Assembly: GCA_011947345.1 (NCBI GenBank)
Contig: JAAVTG010000538.1
Location: 620,001-684,000, forward strand
Direction of reading: 5' to 3'
From: Phytophthora quininea
Taxonomy: Eukaryota > Oomycota > Peronosporomycetes > Peronosporales > Peronosporaceae
DNA length: 64,000 bases
Shown in pieces: positions 1 through 10,216 of this stretch (positions within the stretch are counted from its first letter, which is position 1; every line of letters starts with the position of its first letter). The translations under genes were made by a program, and so were the position numbers. The notes under the pieces are model-generated. The model was not told the DNA's origin and did no database searches. It was given only the letters and a program-made list of their open reading frames with translations.

Positions 1-7
1 GGGGTTG

Positions 8-64
8 AAGCGTATCAAGCGTATCAAACATCAAGCGTATCAAGCGTATCAAGCGTATCAAGCA
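8..64. repeat. 9-bp tandem repeat (gcgtatcaa)n
   Basis: Five near-perfect copies of gcgtatcaa with one degenerate unit. The reverse complement recurs at about 6172-6228 and 10064-10120, upstream of both MRPL47 copies. Confidence 0.9.
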
Positions 65-227
65 TCGACTCGTCTCACTTTCGAATTTGCCTCGGAGGGG
101 GAGCAATGCTGGCCGTTGTGGTGTGTGTGCTACGGAGCAAGTGCAGTGACGTTGCGTCGGAGGAGGTGGCAGCTTTGATCTCGGACTTTCTAGTGGACGA
201 CATGCCACTGCGTCGCGCCTGCGGGCT

Positions 228-1155
228 GTGCGACTCGACCAAACTGTAGAATTCGCGTGGTCGAGGGGTCTACGAGAGTCCACGAGCAGTCTCCAGACGG
301 TGGGGAAGCTGCTGCACACGAATCAATTCTACTACGAATGGGAACTTGCTCGCACTCTACTGGAAATTGTGATGGCGGGAGATATGTTCAAGATGCAGTG
401 GTTGATGAACCACTTTCCTACCTGTCCGATCCTCAAAAGCGAGGTGGCTTTCACTGCGGAACGAGGTCAGTTGCAGCTGCTGCAACTATTTCTAGAGGAA
501 CAAGAGCGTCGAGATGTCAAGTGGGGCTACTCGACGACAGTAGAAGATGCTCGGAATGGCCGTTGGGACGTCGTGGAGTGGTTAGACGAACGTGCCAGCT
601 CGGACGTGGTACCATTTATCTCCGTAACGGAGCCGCTTCGCAAGGAAACGTGGCAATGTTGCTGTGGTTGCACGAGAACACAGAGGCCGGCTGTATTACA
701 GCGGCAATGGACAATGCTGCGCCGGAAGGCCGCCAAGACGTTGTCAAATGGCTGCCGGAAAATCGACCGGAGGGCTGCACGTCGAGGATGGAGGCCGCGG
801 GTGGACATTTGGGTGTCGCCAAGTGGTTCGATGAGTATCGGTCGGAAGGCGTAGCGCTGGAAGCATTGAAAGCGGCGACCTGTTCTGGAACTGAGCACAA
901 TACTCTACCAAGGGTGCGATGGCTTCTACCCAAGTGCAAGGATGTCGACATGTGGCCGCTTGTACGAGGGGCTCTCAAACTCCAGCGATTCGAAGTCGCG
1001 CTCTATCTCCACGCCCAACCGTCTGCCTTTGACTACGACGAGCAAGAGATTGCGAGTACGAGAGCTGCGCTAGCGTTTTGATGGGGTGGTTGGCTCTACG
1101 GTTTCCGGGGACCCAGTACATGCTGAATTGGCTCAATGAGGAACATCCAGACTAA
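228..1155 (+). pseudogene. Ankyrin-repeat protein, broken (palindrome 1 left)
   Basis: The translation carries degenerate ankyrin-like units of the oomycete type: repeated patterns such as VVEWLDE, VVKWLPEN and VAKWFDEY spaced about 33 residues apart. No in-frame ATG is visible at the 5' end. The reading frame shifts near 610-625, where the second half is read in another frame. A TGA follows a four-T run at 1076-1081, whereas the right arm has five T and reads on for 24 codons to the terminal LNEEHPD. Ankyrin proteins mediate protein contacts; no specific role can be assigned. It is flanked by the 9-bp repeat and the B12D-like gene. I treat it as a pseudogene because both palindrome copies are broken, at partly different places. 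Confidence 0.75.
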
Positions 1156-1765
1156 TGGCAGCTTTGATATCGGCTTTCTTGGCGGGCGACATGTCACCAC
1201 GTCGTGCAAACAAAACACAGAAATTGAAAGGCCCCGGGAAGTCAACGTAAACTCTGTGCTCTTCCCACAGATAACATCGATCGAAACCTACTGCAGTATT
1301 TCACTTCTCACTCTCGGGTTATTCCGCTTCAAATGGCGACCGAGACGATATCGATCCGCCTGGAGTGCAAGCGCTGCACTCGCCTCGCAGTAGTTTCCGG
1401 CACAAGCAGATGAAGGCCAAAGAGACAGCTCTTCCCTGAACAGCTCATGAATATGAACTGCTTGCCGTTTTCTGCCGTGTCCACCACGAAAGAGTGCATA
1501 CTATTCATGCTGCACAATACACAAGGCGCAAAGTGGACGGCCAATCTCTTCTCCATCGCTGTCTCTCATGCCTTCATCGAGGAATGCATTGAGAACTTCT
1601 CGCACTGTTTCCGACGGTCCAGTCTTGACGCATCACCCGTAGGTTGAAGTTGGGGTCGGTAAACCCCCGTGGATCTCGCTCGCCTCTTCATTCCCGGATT
1701 CGCCCCCAAGTGTCCAAGTCCCAAGTCCCAAGCCTTCTAGCCTTCTAGCCTCCAACTTATCTGCA
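1156..1765. other. No recognisable gene (palindrome 1 left)
   Basis: Short open frames exist on both strands (for example 1447-1647 plus and 1329-1556 minus), but none has a family I recognise and neither frame is clearly preferred. Two short direct repeats (aagtccc and cttctagc) lie at about 1717-1750. A TCATTCC initiator-like heptamer at 1688-1694 lies 72 nt before the B12D-like ATG. Confidence 0.5.
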
Positions 1766-2096
1766 ATGGTCGCTCGTCACGCTGTGAAGAAGAGCTCTGT
1801 GTGGCTCAGCGATCCCTCGGTAGTTGACTCGGATTCTTGTATCATCAAATGCGCCAATATCTAAACTCTGGTCACTGTAGACGTACCCGCTGCTCGCGGC
1901 CATGAGTGTGGCCACCGTCATGTGCGTCTCGATGGGCGTGCGCCACCTCACGACGAGCCCCGACGTCAAAGTCGACCGGGAGGTCCGCAAGCACCCGGAG
2001 ATGGCGCTCAAAGACCGCACCGAGTGGCGCTCGCACCGCAAGGTCATCTCCCACTTGCACCGCAACGTGGTCAACGCCCACAACGACGAAAATTAG
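1766..2096 (+). CDS. B12D/NDUFA4-like small mitochondrial protein, copy 1
   Basis: Two exons, 1766-1819 and 1881-2096, joined in phase 0 across a 61 nt intron (donor gtagtt, acceptor ctgtag with an upstream ctaaac branch-like site), give an 89-residue protein. The second exon opens with TYPLLAAMSVATVM, a single membrane segment, followed by SPDVKVDREVRK. This matches the B12D/MLRQ pattern of a membrane helix after YPL followed by a PDV motif and a charged tail. Family members are small inner mitochondrial membrane proteins linked to respiratory complexes. The gene is intact in both palindrome arms, so the cell would carry two copies. The assignment rests on the short motif pattern; the gene model is firm because both exons keep frame. 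Confidence 0.72.
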
Positions 2097-3009
2097 GAGG
2101 CCGAGTCTCCGTCTGGATGTGATGCCAGTCTAGCGTCTTCACAGTACTAGCATCAATACCATTTGTCGTTCGAGTTCATCCTGGTTCAGTGCAGACTTTC
2201 ATCAGCGGCTTTAATTTCGCAGATCCTGAAGATCTTGGTCTGGTCTTCCACAACCTTCGCTGCCATCGAGTGTTCAGTTGTGAACATTACGAGCAATAAC
2301 CACTGGTAACCGTTTTTCACGACGATGGTTGTTTGAGGCTGCTAGTGATGGTTGAGGAGCTCCACATACTTTTGTTGACACCGTACGCGACCATTCCTAG
2401 CGACCGCTTCATCTTATCGCGAAATAGAGTTACTCGGGAACGAAGAAGATAAGATTCACCACTGCAACGGCGGGGATCTGCACCGATGCAAGTGAGCATT
2501 CTGGTCAAGTCTATCAACCATAGAGAGCAAGGTCGATGATCGGTCTGCTTTTGCCACGGAAGGTATTGGGATCACATCGTCCCCTCAAGGATTACCGTCT
2601 AACAGTCGTTGTCAAAACGGCGGTAATGCACGTCATGCCGACACGAAGTTGCGAGTATTGAGACGCTTGATGCTTGGAGCCTGTCCTCGGCATGAATGGC
2701 CAGGTTGCCGTGTGTCATGTCCGACTTGAGCACAATGTTGCCGTCCTGCGATACGTGTTTTTGCTTGAAGTAAAGATATTACGATACTAGTCGTATTCGA
2801 CTTTCTCCTCGATACAAATCGTCATATACAGACGTTGAAGCCATAACCTATTACGAAACTACCTCTAAATACCATTCAAACTCTCATATAAACATTCCCA
2901 CGGCCTCTTTCCGTAATAATTGAATTGAGGTGCTCGTCTGGGCTGCTCGTCTGATCTGGCTCATTTGGGGCATGGTGCCCCTTAAGTCAGTCGAGAAACT
3001 CGCGGCTGC
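2097..3009. other. Intergenic sequence, palindrome 1 left
   Basis: No gene recognised. A 66-codon minus-strand frame (2317-2517) has no recognisable features. Sequence just before 3010 includes a near-initiator CTCATTTGG at about 2958-2966, a weak candidate promoter for the FYVE gene. Confidence 0.5.
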
Positions 3010-4890
3010 ATGGCGGAACGGCCGAAACGGGCGACGGCACCCAGTCGACGCAGCATGCCAACGCCGCAGCGATTCATCTCCGACAGCGAGGACGACGAAG
3101 TTCTGGGACCTACCAAACTGGTGGCGTCGGCATCCGAAGGTCGAACCGAAGCCAAGCGACGACCACGACCTCGGCATTCCCAACGGGACCCGCCCGTTGC
3201 AATGTCGACCTTTAATGAACTCAATCGACAGTGTTTAAGCGCCAACCAGATCCACAAGTTGAGCTTCCAGTCCATGTCGTCGACGTCGTCCCATGACGCA
3301 TTAAGCAAAGAGCTGCTGTCGTCCTTCTCCAGCTCTGCTGGGCTACCGGACGACATGCTGGTGACGGTTGCACGACGAGCCAAGATGAAGCTGGAGGCGG
3401 TGGCCAAACGACAAGTGATGGTGGGGAGGTGGAAGCGGATGACCAAGTCGAAACCGGGCTGCCAGATGTTCGAGTCGGTGAGCAAGACCAAGGATCAGTA
3501 CAGCGTCGTAGTCAAGATGAATTTACCGTGTAGTTTACGGGAGATCATGAGCGTCTTCTCGACGGACCATGCGGCGGAATTCCATCGCAGTATGGAGGCG
3601 CTCTTTGGAGACCAATATGTCTACGGAGTGAACGTCCGATCGGTGGAGTGCCCCGATTCCGTTGAAGGCAGCAATCAAGGACGAAGAGCGCCCGAGCCAG
3701 CAATGTGGAGGACAAGTGACTTGTCTGGGTCTGCGATCCCTCCGCTACGATCGTCAAAGCTGAAGTTGAACACCGTATCGTTGATGCAGAAGCACCACTT
3801 GGCGTGGAAGCAGCGGCACATGACGTTCCTGGATTATCTGGAGGAGAAGATCGAAACCAAGTCGGTCACGCGCGTCATTGAGACGATGGATATGACGGAC
3901 GAAGAGTTGGAATTCAGCTCCGTCACCCTGTCGTCTCCAACCGCTGGCTCGAGCAGTCAGGAAGGATATGGCTATACTCCACCGAACCAACAAGGGTTCG
4001 ATCCACGCCAAGAGCTCAAGGGGATCCTCGCAGGTTATGTCGTTCAAGAAGACTCAGAGGAGAAATTCACACGCTTCTTCTTTTACGCCACGCACCGCCA
4101 CCGCACAGATGATCAAGTGCAGATGAAGATACCTCGGTGTACTGTCCAACTTTTGCGGGGCATGGTGCACAAAATGTGCTTGTTGGAGACGGTTGTGCTA
4201 CGACGACGACTCGGATACTACCCGCTTTCTCAACTGCCGTCAACGTCAGACGAGGCCAGCCTCGCTACGTATTGTGCTACGTGCTACGCGCCGTTCAGCC
4301 TGCTGCGAAAGAAATTCTTTTGCAGACTGTGTGGCCACTATAGCTGCCGAAAATGCTCCGACGTTCAGGACGTGGAGAAAACGATTGGAGTTGTGGAGAA
4401 GCACCGCATCTGCGTGTCGTGCGTACGTCGTGTCAGCTACTGCGTCTTCAACATGTGCACACTTCCGCAAAAGTTCGAGGGCAATGACAGCAGCAATAGC
4501 TGGACGTCCAATCGTACACAAGCGACCAGCGAACTCATGGTGGAGGGCGAAGACAACGACTACGACCCGCCGATCATGGACGATTTAGTCTCGTCGGATA
4601 TTGAGGACGTAGAGGTCGTCACGCTAGAGAAGAATGGGGCCATCGCAGAGTATTTGTCGGGACTACTTCACGCCAAACAAGTCAAGAAACGCGACCATAT
4701 CGCAGAACGGAGAAAGCCGTTGCAGCTCACGATCGATGATCTCGCGTCTTGGGCCTCAGGCGATGGCCAAAGCACACCAAAGGAGTCCATTTCTCTACTT
4801 GACAGCTTCAGCACGACCCATTCCTCAACCGGATCGCGATCCCGCGATTTAACCTCATGGGTAAATTCATCACCAACAAAAACGTCGTGA
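3010..4890 (+). CDS. FYVE-type zinc-finger protein with START-like region
   Basis: An uninterrupted 626-codon frame. Residues about 418-475 hold four CxxC pairs (CATC, CRLC, CRKC, CVSC) in the order and spacing of a FYVE finger. The core normally read as R(R/K)HHCR is KKFFCRLCG here, so the histidine pair that contacts phosphatidylinositol 3-phosphate is replaced by FF. Residues about 100-380 resemble the START-like region that precedes FYVE fingers in many oomycete proteins. The C-terminus is acidic and Ser-rich. A role at endosomal membranes or in lipid binding is inferred; the altered core makes PI3P binding uncertain. ATG 3202 is an alternative start and coincides exactly with the end of the palindrome arm, so the first 64 codons may have been acquired by rearrangement. 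Confidence 0.75.
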   Translation: MAERPKRATAPSRRSMPTPQRFISDSEDDEVLGPTKLVASASEGRTEAKRRPRPRHSQRDPPVAMSTFNELNRQCLSANQIHKLSFQSMSSTSSHDALSKELLSSFSSSAGLPDDMLVTVARRAKMKLEAVAKRQVMVGRWKRMTKSKPGCQMFESVSKTKDQYSVVVKMNLPCSLREIMSVFSTDHAAEFHRSMEALFGDQYVYGVNVRSVECPDSVEGSNQGRRAPEPAMWRTSDLSGSAIPPLRSSKLKLNTVSLMQKHHLAWKQRHMTFLDYLEEKIETKSVTRVIETMDMTDEELEFSSVTLSSPTAGSSSQEGYGYTPPNQQGFDPRQELKGILAGYVVQEDSEEKFTRFFFYATHRHRTDDQVQMKIPRCTVQLLRGMVHKMCLLETVVLRRRLGYYPLSQLPSTSDEASLATYCATCYAPFSLLRKKFFCRLCGHYSCRKCSDVQDVEKTIGVVEKHRICVSCVRRVSYCVFNMCTLPQKFEGNDSSNSWTSNRTQATSELMVEGEDNDYDPPIMDDLVSSDIEDVEVVTLEKNGAIAEYLSGLLHAKQVKKRDHIAERRKPLQLTIDDLASWASGDGQSTPKESISLLDSFSTTHSSTGSRSRDLTSWVNSSPTKTS

Positions 4891-5923
4891 CCCCTGTACT
4901 CAACTCACGAGACTTTTTTCTCGACCGAAGAGGAAGAGAGCTAGACACAAAAATCAACAATCGGCGCCGTGCGAAGAGAAGGAGGTGCAGCAACACTTTT
5001 GAAAGCAATCTATTACGATCTCTAGTTTTATCTTCAGCGTGGGAGAGTCCTGCATGGTATATCCAGCCCAAGCTTTATCCCACGTCGGTGGGTCGTTACA
5101 ATTCGTAAGCACCAGCGATACCAGAATCGAAAAGCGCTCCACAACAATCTTGTAGAGCCACTGGTAGAGAGATACGAGCCAGGAAGAGCAATTCCGACGT
5201 TCCGATTGCAGGCGTGACATTAAGAAGAATATCTTCTAATGAATAAACGCGGCCGATTAGCATGCGCTGAAGATAAGCCGACACGTAGAGCTTTGCTCTC
5301 GTCAAAGTTCATTCCCAATCGATACGAAGAGTGCTCACAGTGAAGTCGTACTGGCCAGTCCAATCCATTGTCAAGTCCACCGAATTGTCGGGCCGAGGAC
5401 TCATGAACTAGCTGTCTTGGGTTGCTAGACGCGGATTAAAAAGATGAGCAGCAACCTCGGCCACTTTGTTTTCAAGTTTGTAGTGTTGTATGAGCGTGTT
5501 CTAACCATTCCAGTTCCAGATCGTACGTTTGATTATTTCCACAACCGAATTCGGTCGAAGACGAGAAAGACCAAGTCGTAGACCTCAAACGAAGCGTCCA
5601 TACATCTCGAATCGACGTGGTTCAGGAACAACGCGCAACCGGCAACCAGGAGAAACAAAACTCTGGCCATTCTGCTGAAACAACGGAAGCAAGATCTTCC
5701 TCCAAAACGCCAAGAACCGTTCCTTCTTTTCAAAGTCTGTAAGGGAGCTGTCAAAGACCATCCAATCTCATCGATCACGACGAACAGCGGCCCAACTGCG
5801 TTCTTCAAACTCCTCAGCACTTCAGTGAGTTTGGACTCACAACCAGATAACTCTTCTTGGGTCAGGGCATGCGGCGTGGCTGACAATAGCCAGATGCAGT
5901 GTCCTAGTGTCGGTTCGAATGTA
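4891..5923. other. Spacer of palindrome 1 downstream of the FYVE gene
   Basis: About 1 kb without a convincing gene. A minus-strand frame at 5533-5979 contains LFVVIDEIGWSL, reminiscent of a Walker B strand in P-loop NTPases, followed by a hydrophobic stretch. Its N-terminal part is ankyrin-arm sequence read in another frame. I see only a possible remnant of an NTPase-type gene. Confidence 0.4.
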
Positions 5924-6171
5924 GCAGCCTCCCCACCGTCTGGAGACTGCTCGTGGACTCTCGTAGACCCCTCGACCACGCGAATTCTACAGTTTGGTCG
6001 AGTCGCACAGTCCGCAGGCGCGACGCAGTGGCATGTCGTCCACTAGAAAGTCCGAGATCAAAGCTGCCACCTCCTCCGACGCAGCGTCATTGCACTTGCT
6101 CCGTAGCACACACACCACAACGGCCAGCATTGCTCCCCTCCGAGGCAAATTCGAAAGTGAGACGAGTCGAT

Positions 6172-6228
6172 GCTTGATACGCTTGATACGCTTGATACGC
6201 TTGATACTTGATACGCTTGATACGCTTC
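6172..6228. repeat. 9-bp tandem repeat, second block
   Basis: Reverse-complement units (ttgatacgc) about 100 bp upstream of MRPL47 copy 1. One unit is shortened, giving a slightly different phase from the 1-64 block. Confidence 0.88.
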
Positions 6229-6324
6229 AACCCCATGTAGCCATCACGTCCACCCTTGCGTCCACTATACCCGTCCACTGGTGTCAATAGCCACACAACT
6301 ACCGCCGTCCAAGGAAGAGCAAGA

Positions 6325-6738
6325 ATGTCGCTGCGTCGTCTCTTCGGGGGCCTGCGAGTGTCCACGCCGGCGGCGCGCCGCGGGCTGGAGGAGTTCTTCC
6401 CGATCCAGCAGGCGGCCGGCGAGGGCGCCAAGCCCAGCAGCCTCACGCAGATGCCCGCCAACGTGGGCGCCAAGCAGGTGGTCGTGGGCGGCGACTGGAA
6501 GGCCTGGATGCTGCGCGAGAAGAGCACCGAGGACCTGCACAAGCTGTGGTTCGTGCTGCTCAAGGAGCGCAACGCGCTGCTGACGGAGCTGCACCAGTGC
6601 CGCGCCAAGAACGTGGCCATGCCCAACGCGTCGCGCCGCACCAAGGTCAAGAAGTCCATGGCGCGCATCAAGCTGGTGCTGCACGAGCGCAGCCAGATCT
6701 ACAAGGCCAACCAGGCCAGCAAGCAGGAGCTACAGTAG
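6325..6738 (+). CDS. MRPL47: Mitochondrial ribosomal protein uL29m, copy 1
   Basis: The 137-codon frame contains WKAWMLREKSTEDLHKLWF followed by VLLKERNALLTE, the signature of mitochondrial L29/MRPL47, and ends in a basic helix (ASRRTKVKKSMARIKLVLHE) typical of L29. The protein sits near the exit tunnel of the mitochondrial large subunit. The N-terminus (MSLRRLFGGLRVSTPAARRG) is basic and amphipathic, as expected of an import signal, which supports ATG 6325 over the upstream frame opening at 6256. The gene is GC-rich and intact. An indistinguishable copy lies at 10217-10630. Confidence 0.9.
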   Translation: MSLRRLFGGLRVSTPAARRGLEEFFPIQQAAGEGAKPSSLTQMPANVGAKQVVVGGDWKAWMLREKSTEDLHKLWFVLLKERNALLTELHQCRAKNVAMPNASRRTKVKKSMARIKLVLHERSQIYKANQASKQELQ

Positions 6739-6814
6739 TGGATAAACGTAATCACATAGTGCTATGATACAGTAGATGCGTGGCTTTTGTTGTTGTGAGC
6801 GAAGTTGACGGTTT

Positions 6815-7117
6815 CTAGTATTGCCAACAACAACAAAAACTCCATGTCAAGTAGGCCTTGTCGATGGGATACATGCAGCTCGAACAGCATTTAGCAGTGG
6901 CGGTGGCTTTGTCCATGAACTGCATTGCAACGGGCGGGTCCCGTTGGGAATGCCGAGGTCGTGGTCGTCGCTTGGCTTCGGTTCGACCTTCGGATGCCGA
7001 CGCCACCAGTTTGGTAGGTCCCAGAACTTCGTCGTCCTCGCTGTCGGAGATGAATCGCTGCGGCGTTGGCATGCTGCGTCGACTGGGTGCCGTCGCCCGT
7101 TTCGGCCGTTCCGCCAT
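6815..7117 (-). pseudogene. Truncated FYVE-gene 5' end fused to MRPL47 flank
   Basis: The first 65 codons of the FYVE gene are present here in reverse orientation. At 6923/6922 the frame runs into the 3' flank of MRPL47 copy 1 and stops after about 35 unrelated codons, so neither the START-like region nor the zinc finger is present. It marks the inner breakpoint of palindrome 1. Expression is unknown. Confidence 0.88.
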
Positions 7118-8030
7118 GCAGCCGCGAGTTTCTCGACTGACTTAAGGGGCACCATGCCCCAAATGAGCCAGATCAGACGAGCAGCCCAGACGAGCACCTC
7201 AATTCAATTATTACGGAAAGAGGCCGTGGGAATGTTTATATGAGAGTTTGAATGGTATTTAGAGGTAGTTTCGTAATAGGTTATGGCTTCAACGTCTGTA
7301 TATGACGATTTGTATCGAGGAGAAAGTCGAATACGACTAGTATCGTAATATCTTTACTTCAAGCAAAAACACGTATCGCAGGACGGCAACATTGTGCTCA
7401 AGTCGGACATGACACACGGCAACCTGGCCATTCATGCCGAGGACAGGCTCCAAGCATCAAGCGTCTCAATACTCGCAACTTCGTGTCGGCATGACGTGCA
7501 TTACCGCCGTTTTGACAACGACTGTTAGACGGTAATCCTTGAGGGGACGATGTGATCCCAATACCTTCCGTGGCAAAAGCAGACCGATCATCGACCTTGC
7601 TCTCTATGGTTGATAGACTTGACCAGAATGCTCACTTGCATCGGTGCAGATCCCCGCCGTTGCAGTGGTGAATCTTATCTTCTTCGTTCCCGAGTAACTC
7701 TATTTCGCGATAAGATGAAGCGGTCGCTAGGAATGGTCGCGTACGGTGTCAACAAAAGTATGTGGAGCTCCTCAACCATCACTAGCAGCCTCAAACAACC
7801 ATCGTCGTGAAAAACGGTTACCAGTGGTTATTGCTCGTAATGTTCACAACTGAACACTCGATGGCAGCGAAGGTTGTGGAAGACCAGACCAAGATCTTCA
7901 GGATCTGCGAAATTAAAGCCGCTGATGAAAGTCTGCACTGAACCAGGATGAACTCGAACGACAAATGGTATTGATGCTAGTACTGTGAAGACGCTAGACT
8001 GGCATCACATCCAGACGGAGACTTGGCCTC
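7118..8030. other. Intergenic sequence, palindrome 1 right
   Basis: Reverse complement of 2097-3009. Nothing is recognisable as a gene. Confidence 0.5.
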
Positions 8031-8361
8031 CTAATTTTCGTCGTTGTGGGCGTTGACCACGTTGCGGTGCAAGTGGGAGATGACCTTGCGGTGCGAGCGC
8101 CACTCGGTGCGGTCTTTGAGCGCCATCTCCGGGTGCTTGCGGACCTCCCGGTCGACTTTGACGTCGGGGCTCGTCGTGAGGTGGCGCACGCCCATCGAGA
8201 CGCACATGACGGTGGCCACACTCATGGCCGCGAGCAGCGGGTACGTCTACAGTGACCAGAGTTTAGATATTGGCGCATTTGATGATACAAGAATCCGAGT
8301 CAAGTACCGAGGGATCGCTGAGCCACACAGAGCTCTTCTTCACAGCGTGACGAGCGACCAT
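8031..8361 (-). CDS. B12D/NDUFA4-like small mitochondrial protein, copy 2
   Basis: Mirror of the gene at 1766-2096, with exons 8361-8308 and 8246-8031. Coding sequence and frame are preserved. The intron donor here reads gtactt against gtagtt in copy 1, one of the few differences between arms. The same single membrane helix and PDV motif are present. Both copies look functional as gene models. Confidence 0.72.
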
Positions 8362-8971
8362 TGCAGATAAGTTGGAGGCTAGAAGGCTAGAAGGCTTGGG
8401 ACTTGGGACTTGGACACTTGGGGGCGAATCCGGGAATGAAGAGGCGAGCGAGATCCACGGGGGTTTACCGACCCCAACTTCAACATACGGGTGATGCGTC
8501 AAGACTGGACCGTCGGAAACAGTGCGAGAAGTTCTCAATGCATTCCTCGATGAAGGCATGAGAGACAGCGATGGAGAAGAGATTGGCCGTCCACTTTGCG
8601 CCTTGTGTATTGTGCAGCATGAATAGTATGCACTCTTTCGTGGTGGACACGGCAGAAAACGGCAAGCAGTTCATATTCATGAGCTGTTCAGGGAAGAGCT
8701 GTCTCTTTGGCCTTCATCTGCTTGTGCCGGAAACTACTGCGAGGCGAGTGCAGCGCTTGCACTCCAGGCGGATCGATATCGTCTCGGTCGCCATTTGAAG
8801 CGGAATAACCCGAGAGTGAGAAGTGAAATACTGCAGTAGGTTTCGATCGATGTTATCTGTGGGAAGAGCACAGAGTTTACGTTGACTTCCCGGGGCCTTT
8901 CAATTTCTGTGTTTTGTTTGCACGACGTGGTGACATGTCGCCCGCCAAGAAAGCCGATATCAAAGCTGCCA
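8362..8971. other. No recognisable gene (palindrome 1 right)
   Basis: Reverse complement of 1156-1765. Only short frames of unknown meaning on both strands. Confidence 0.5.
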
Positions 8972-9900
8972 TTAGTCTGGATGTTCCTCATTGAGCCAAT
9001 TCAGCATGTACTGGGTCCCCGGAAACCGTAGAGCCAACCACCCCATCAAAAACGCTAGCGCAGCTCTCGTACTCGCAATCTCTTGCTCGTCGTAGTCAAA
9101 GGCAGACGGTTGGGCGTGGAGATAGAGCGCGACTTCGAATCGCTGGAGTTTGAGAGCCCCTCGTACAAGCGGCCACATGTCGACATCCTTGCACTTGGGT
9201 AGAAGCCATCGCACCCTTGGTAGAGTATTGTGCTCAGTTCCAGAACAGGTCGCCGCTTTCAATGCTTCCAACGCTACGCCTTCCGACCGATACTCATCGA
9301 ACCACTTGGCGACATCCAAATGTCCACCCGCGGCCTCCATCCTCGACGTGCAGCCCTCCGGTCGATTTTCCGGCAGCCATTTGACAACGTCTTAACGGCC
9401 TTCCGGCGCAGCATTGTCCATTCCCGCTGTAATACAGCCGGCCTCTGTGTTCTCGTGCAACCACAGCAACATTGCCACGTTTCCTTGCGAAGCGGCTCCG
9501 TTACGGAGATAAATGGTACCACGTCCGAGCTGGCACGTTCGTCTAACCACTCCACGACGTCCCAACGGCCATTCCGAGCATCTTCTACTGTCGTCGAGTA
9601 GCCCCACTTGACATCTCGACGCTCTTGTTCCTCTAGAAATAGTTGCAGCAGCTGCAACTGACCTCGTTCCGCAGTGAAAGCCACCTCGCTTTTGAGGATC
9701 GGACAGGTAGGAAAGTGGTTCATCAACCACTGCATCTTGAACATATCTCCCGCCATCACAATTTCCAGTAGAGTGCGAGCAAGTTCCCATTCGTAGTAGA
9801 ATTGATTCGTGTGCAGCAGCTTCCCCACCGTCTGGAGACTGCTCGTGGACTCTCGTAGACCCCTCGACCACGCGAATTCTACAGTTTGGTCGAGTCGCAC
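8972..9900 (-). pseudogene. Ankyrin-repeat protein, broken (palindrome 1 right)
   Basis: Mirror copy of the ankyrin pseudogene. It shares the internal frameshift seen in the left arm but has its own lesion. A two-base CC to TT change at about 9391-9395 turns a Gln codon into TAA in the ankyrin frame. It keeps the longer C-terminus because the T run has five bases instead of four. Shared and private lesions show the gene was already broken, or mis-sequenced, before the arms diverged. Confidence 0.75.
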
Positions 9901-10063
9901 AGCCCGCAGGCGCGACGCAGTGGCATGTCGTCCACTAGAAAGTCCGAGATCAAAGCTGCCACCTCCTCCGACGCAGCGTCATTGCACTTGCTCCGTAGCA
10001 CACACACCACAACGGCCAGCATTGCTCCCCTCCGAGGCAAATTCGAAAGTGAGACGAGTCGAT

Positions 10064-10120
10064 GCTTGATACGCTTGATACGCTTGATACGCTTGATACT
10101 TGATACGCTTGATACGCTTC
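10064..10120. repeat. 9-bp tandem repeat, third block
   Basis: Same array as 6172-6228, upstream of MRPL47 copy 2, identical in unit number as read by eye. Confidence 0.88.
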
Positions 10121-10216
10121 AACCCCATGTAGCCATCACGTCCACCCTTGCGTCCACTATACCCGTCCACTGGTGTCAATAGCCACACAACTACCGCCGT
10201 CCAAGGAAGAGCAAGA

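Larger units (their letters stand above)
1..3204. repeat. Palindrome 1, left arm
   Basis: This 3.2 kb block is repeated in reverse complement at 6923-10126. Paired positions sum to 10127 at both ends, so net indel length is zero, and only scattered substitutions and homopolymer differences are visible. The arm contains an ankyrin pseudogene, unassigned sequence, an intact B12D-like gene and the first 65 codons of the FYVE gene. The left edge is cut by the window, so the true arm may be longer. Confidence 0.95.
5924..6922. repeat. Direct duplication with MRPL47, copy 1
   Basis: About 1 kb repeated in the same orientation at 9816-10814 (offset 3892) with almost no differences seen. It includes the tail of the palindrome arm, the 9-bp repeat, the whole MRPL47 gene and its 3' flank. 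Confidence 0.93.
6923..10126. repeat. Palindrome 1, right arm
   Basis: Reverse complement of 1-3204. The inner edge (6922/6923) joins directly to sequence downstream of an MRPL47 copy and truncates the duplicated FYVE gene. The outer end overlaps the second MRPL47 unit. At the inner edge the left arm continues through an intact gene, so the right arm looks derived there. Confidence 0.95.

Noticed and set aside
8..64. CRISPR-like array
   Set aside because: Units are 9 bp with no spacers; a simple tandem repeat in a eukaryotic genome.
1447..1647. 66-codon frame present in both arms of palindrome 1, considered as a small secreted protein
   Set aside because: No signal peptide, no family motif, and an equally long frame lies on the opposite strand.
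5533..5979. Frame with VVIDEIG, considered as a Crinkler-type NTPase remnant
   Set aside because: Only one short motif, no Walker A or LXLFLAK leader, and part of the frame is ankyrin-arm sequence.
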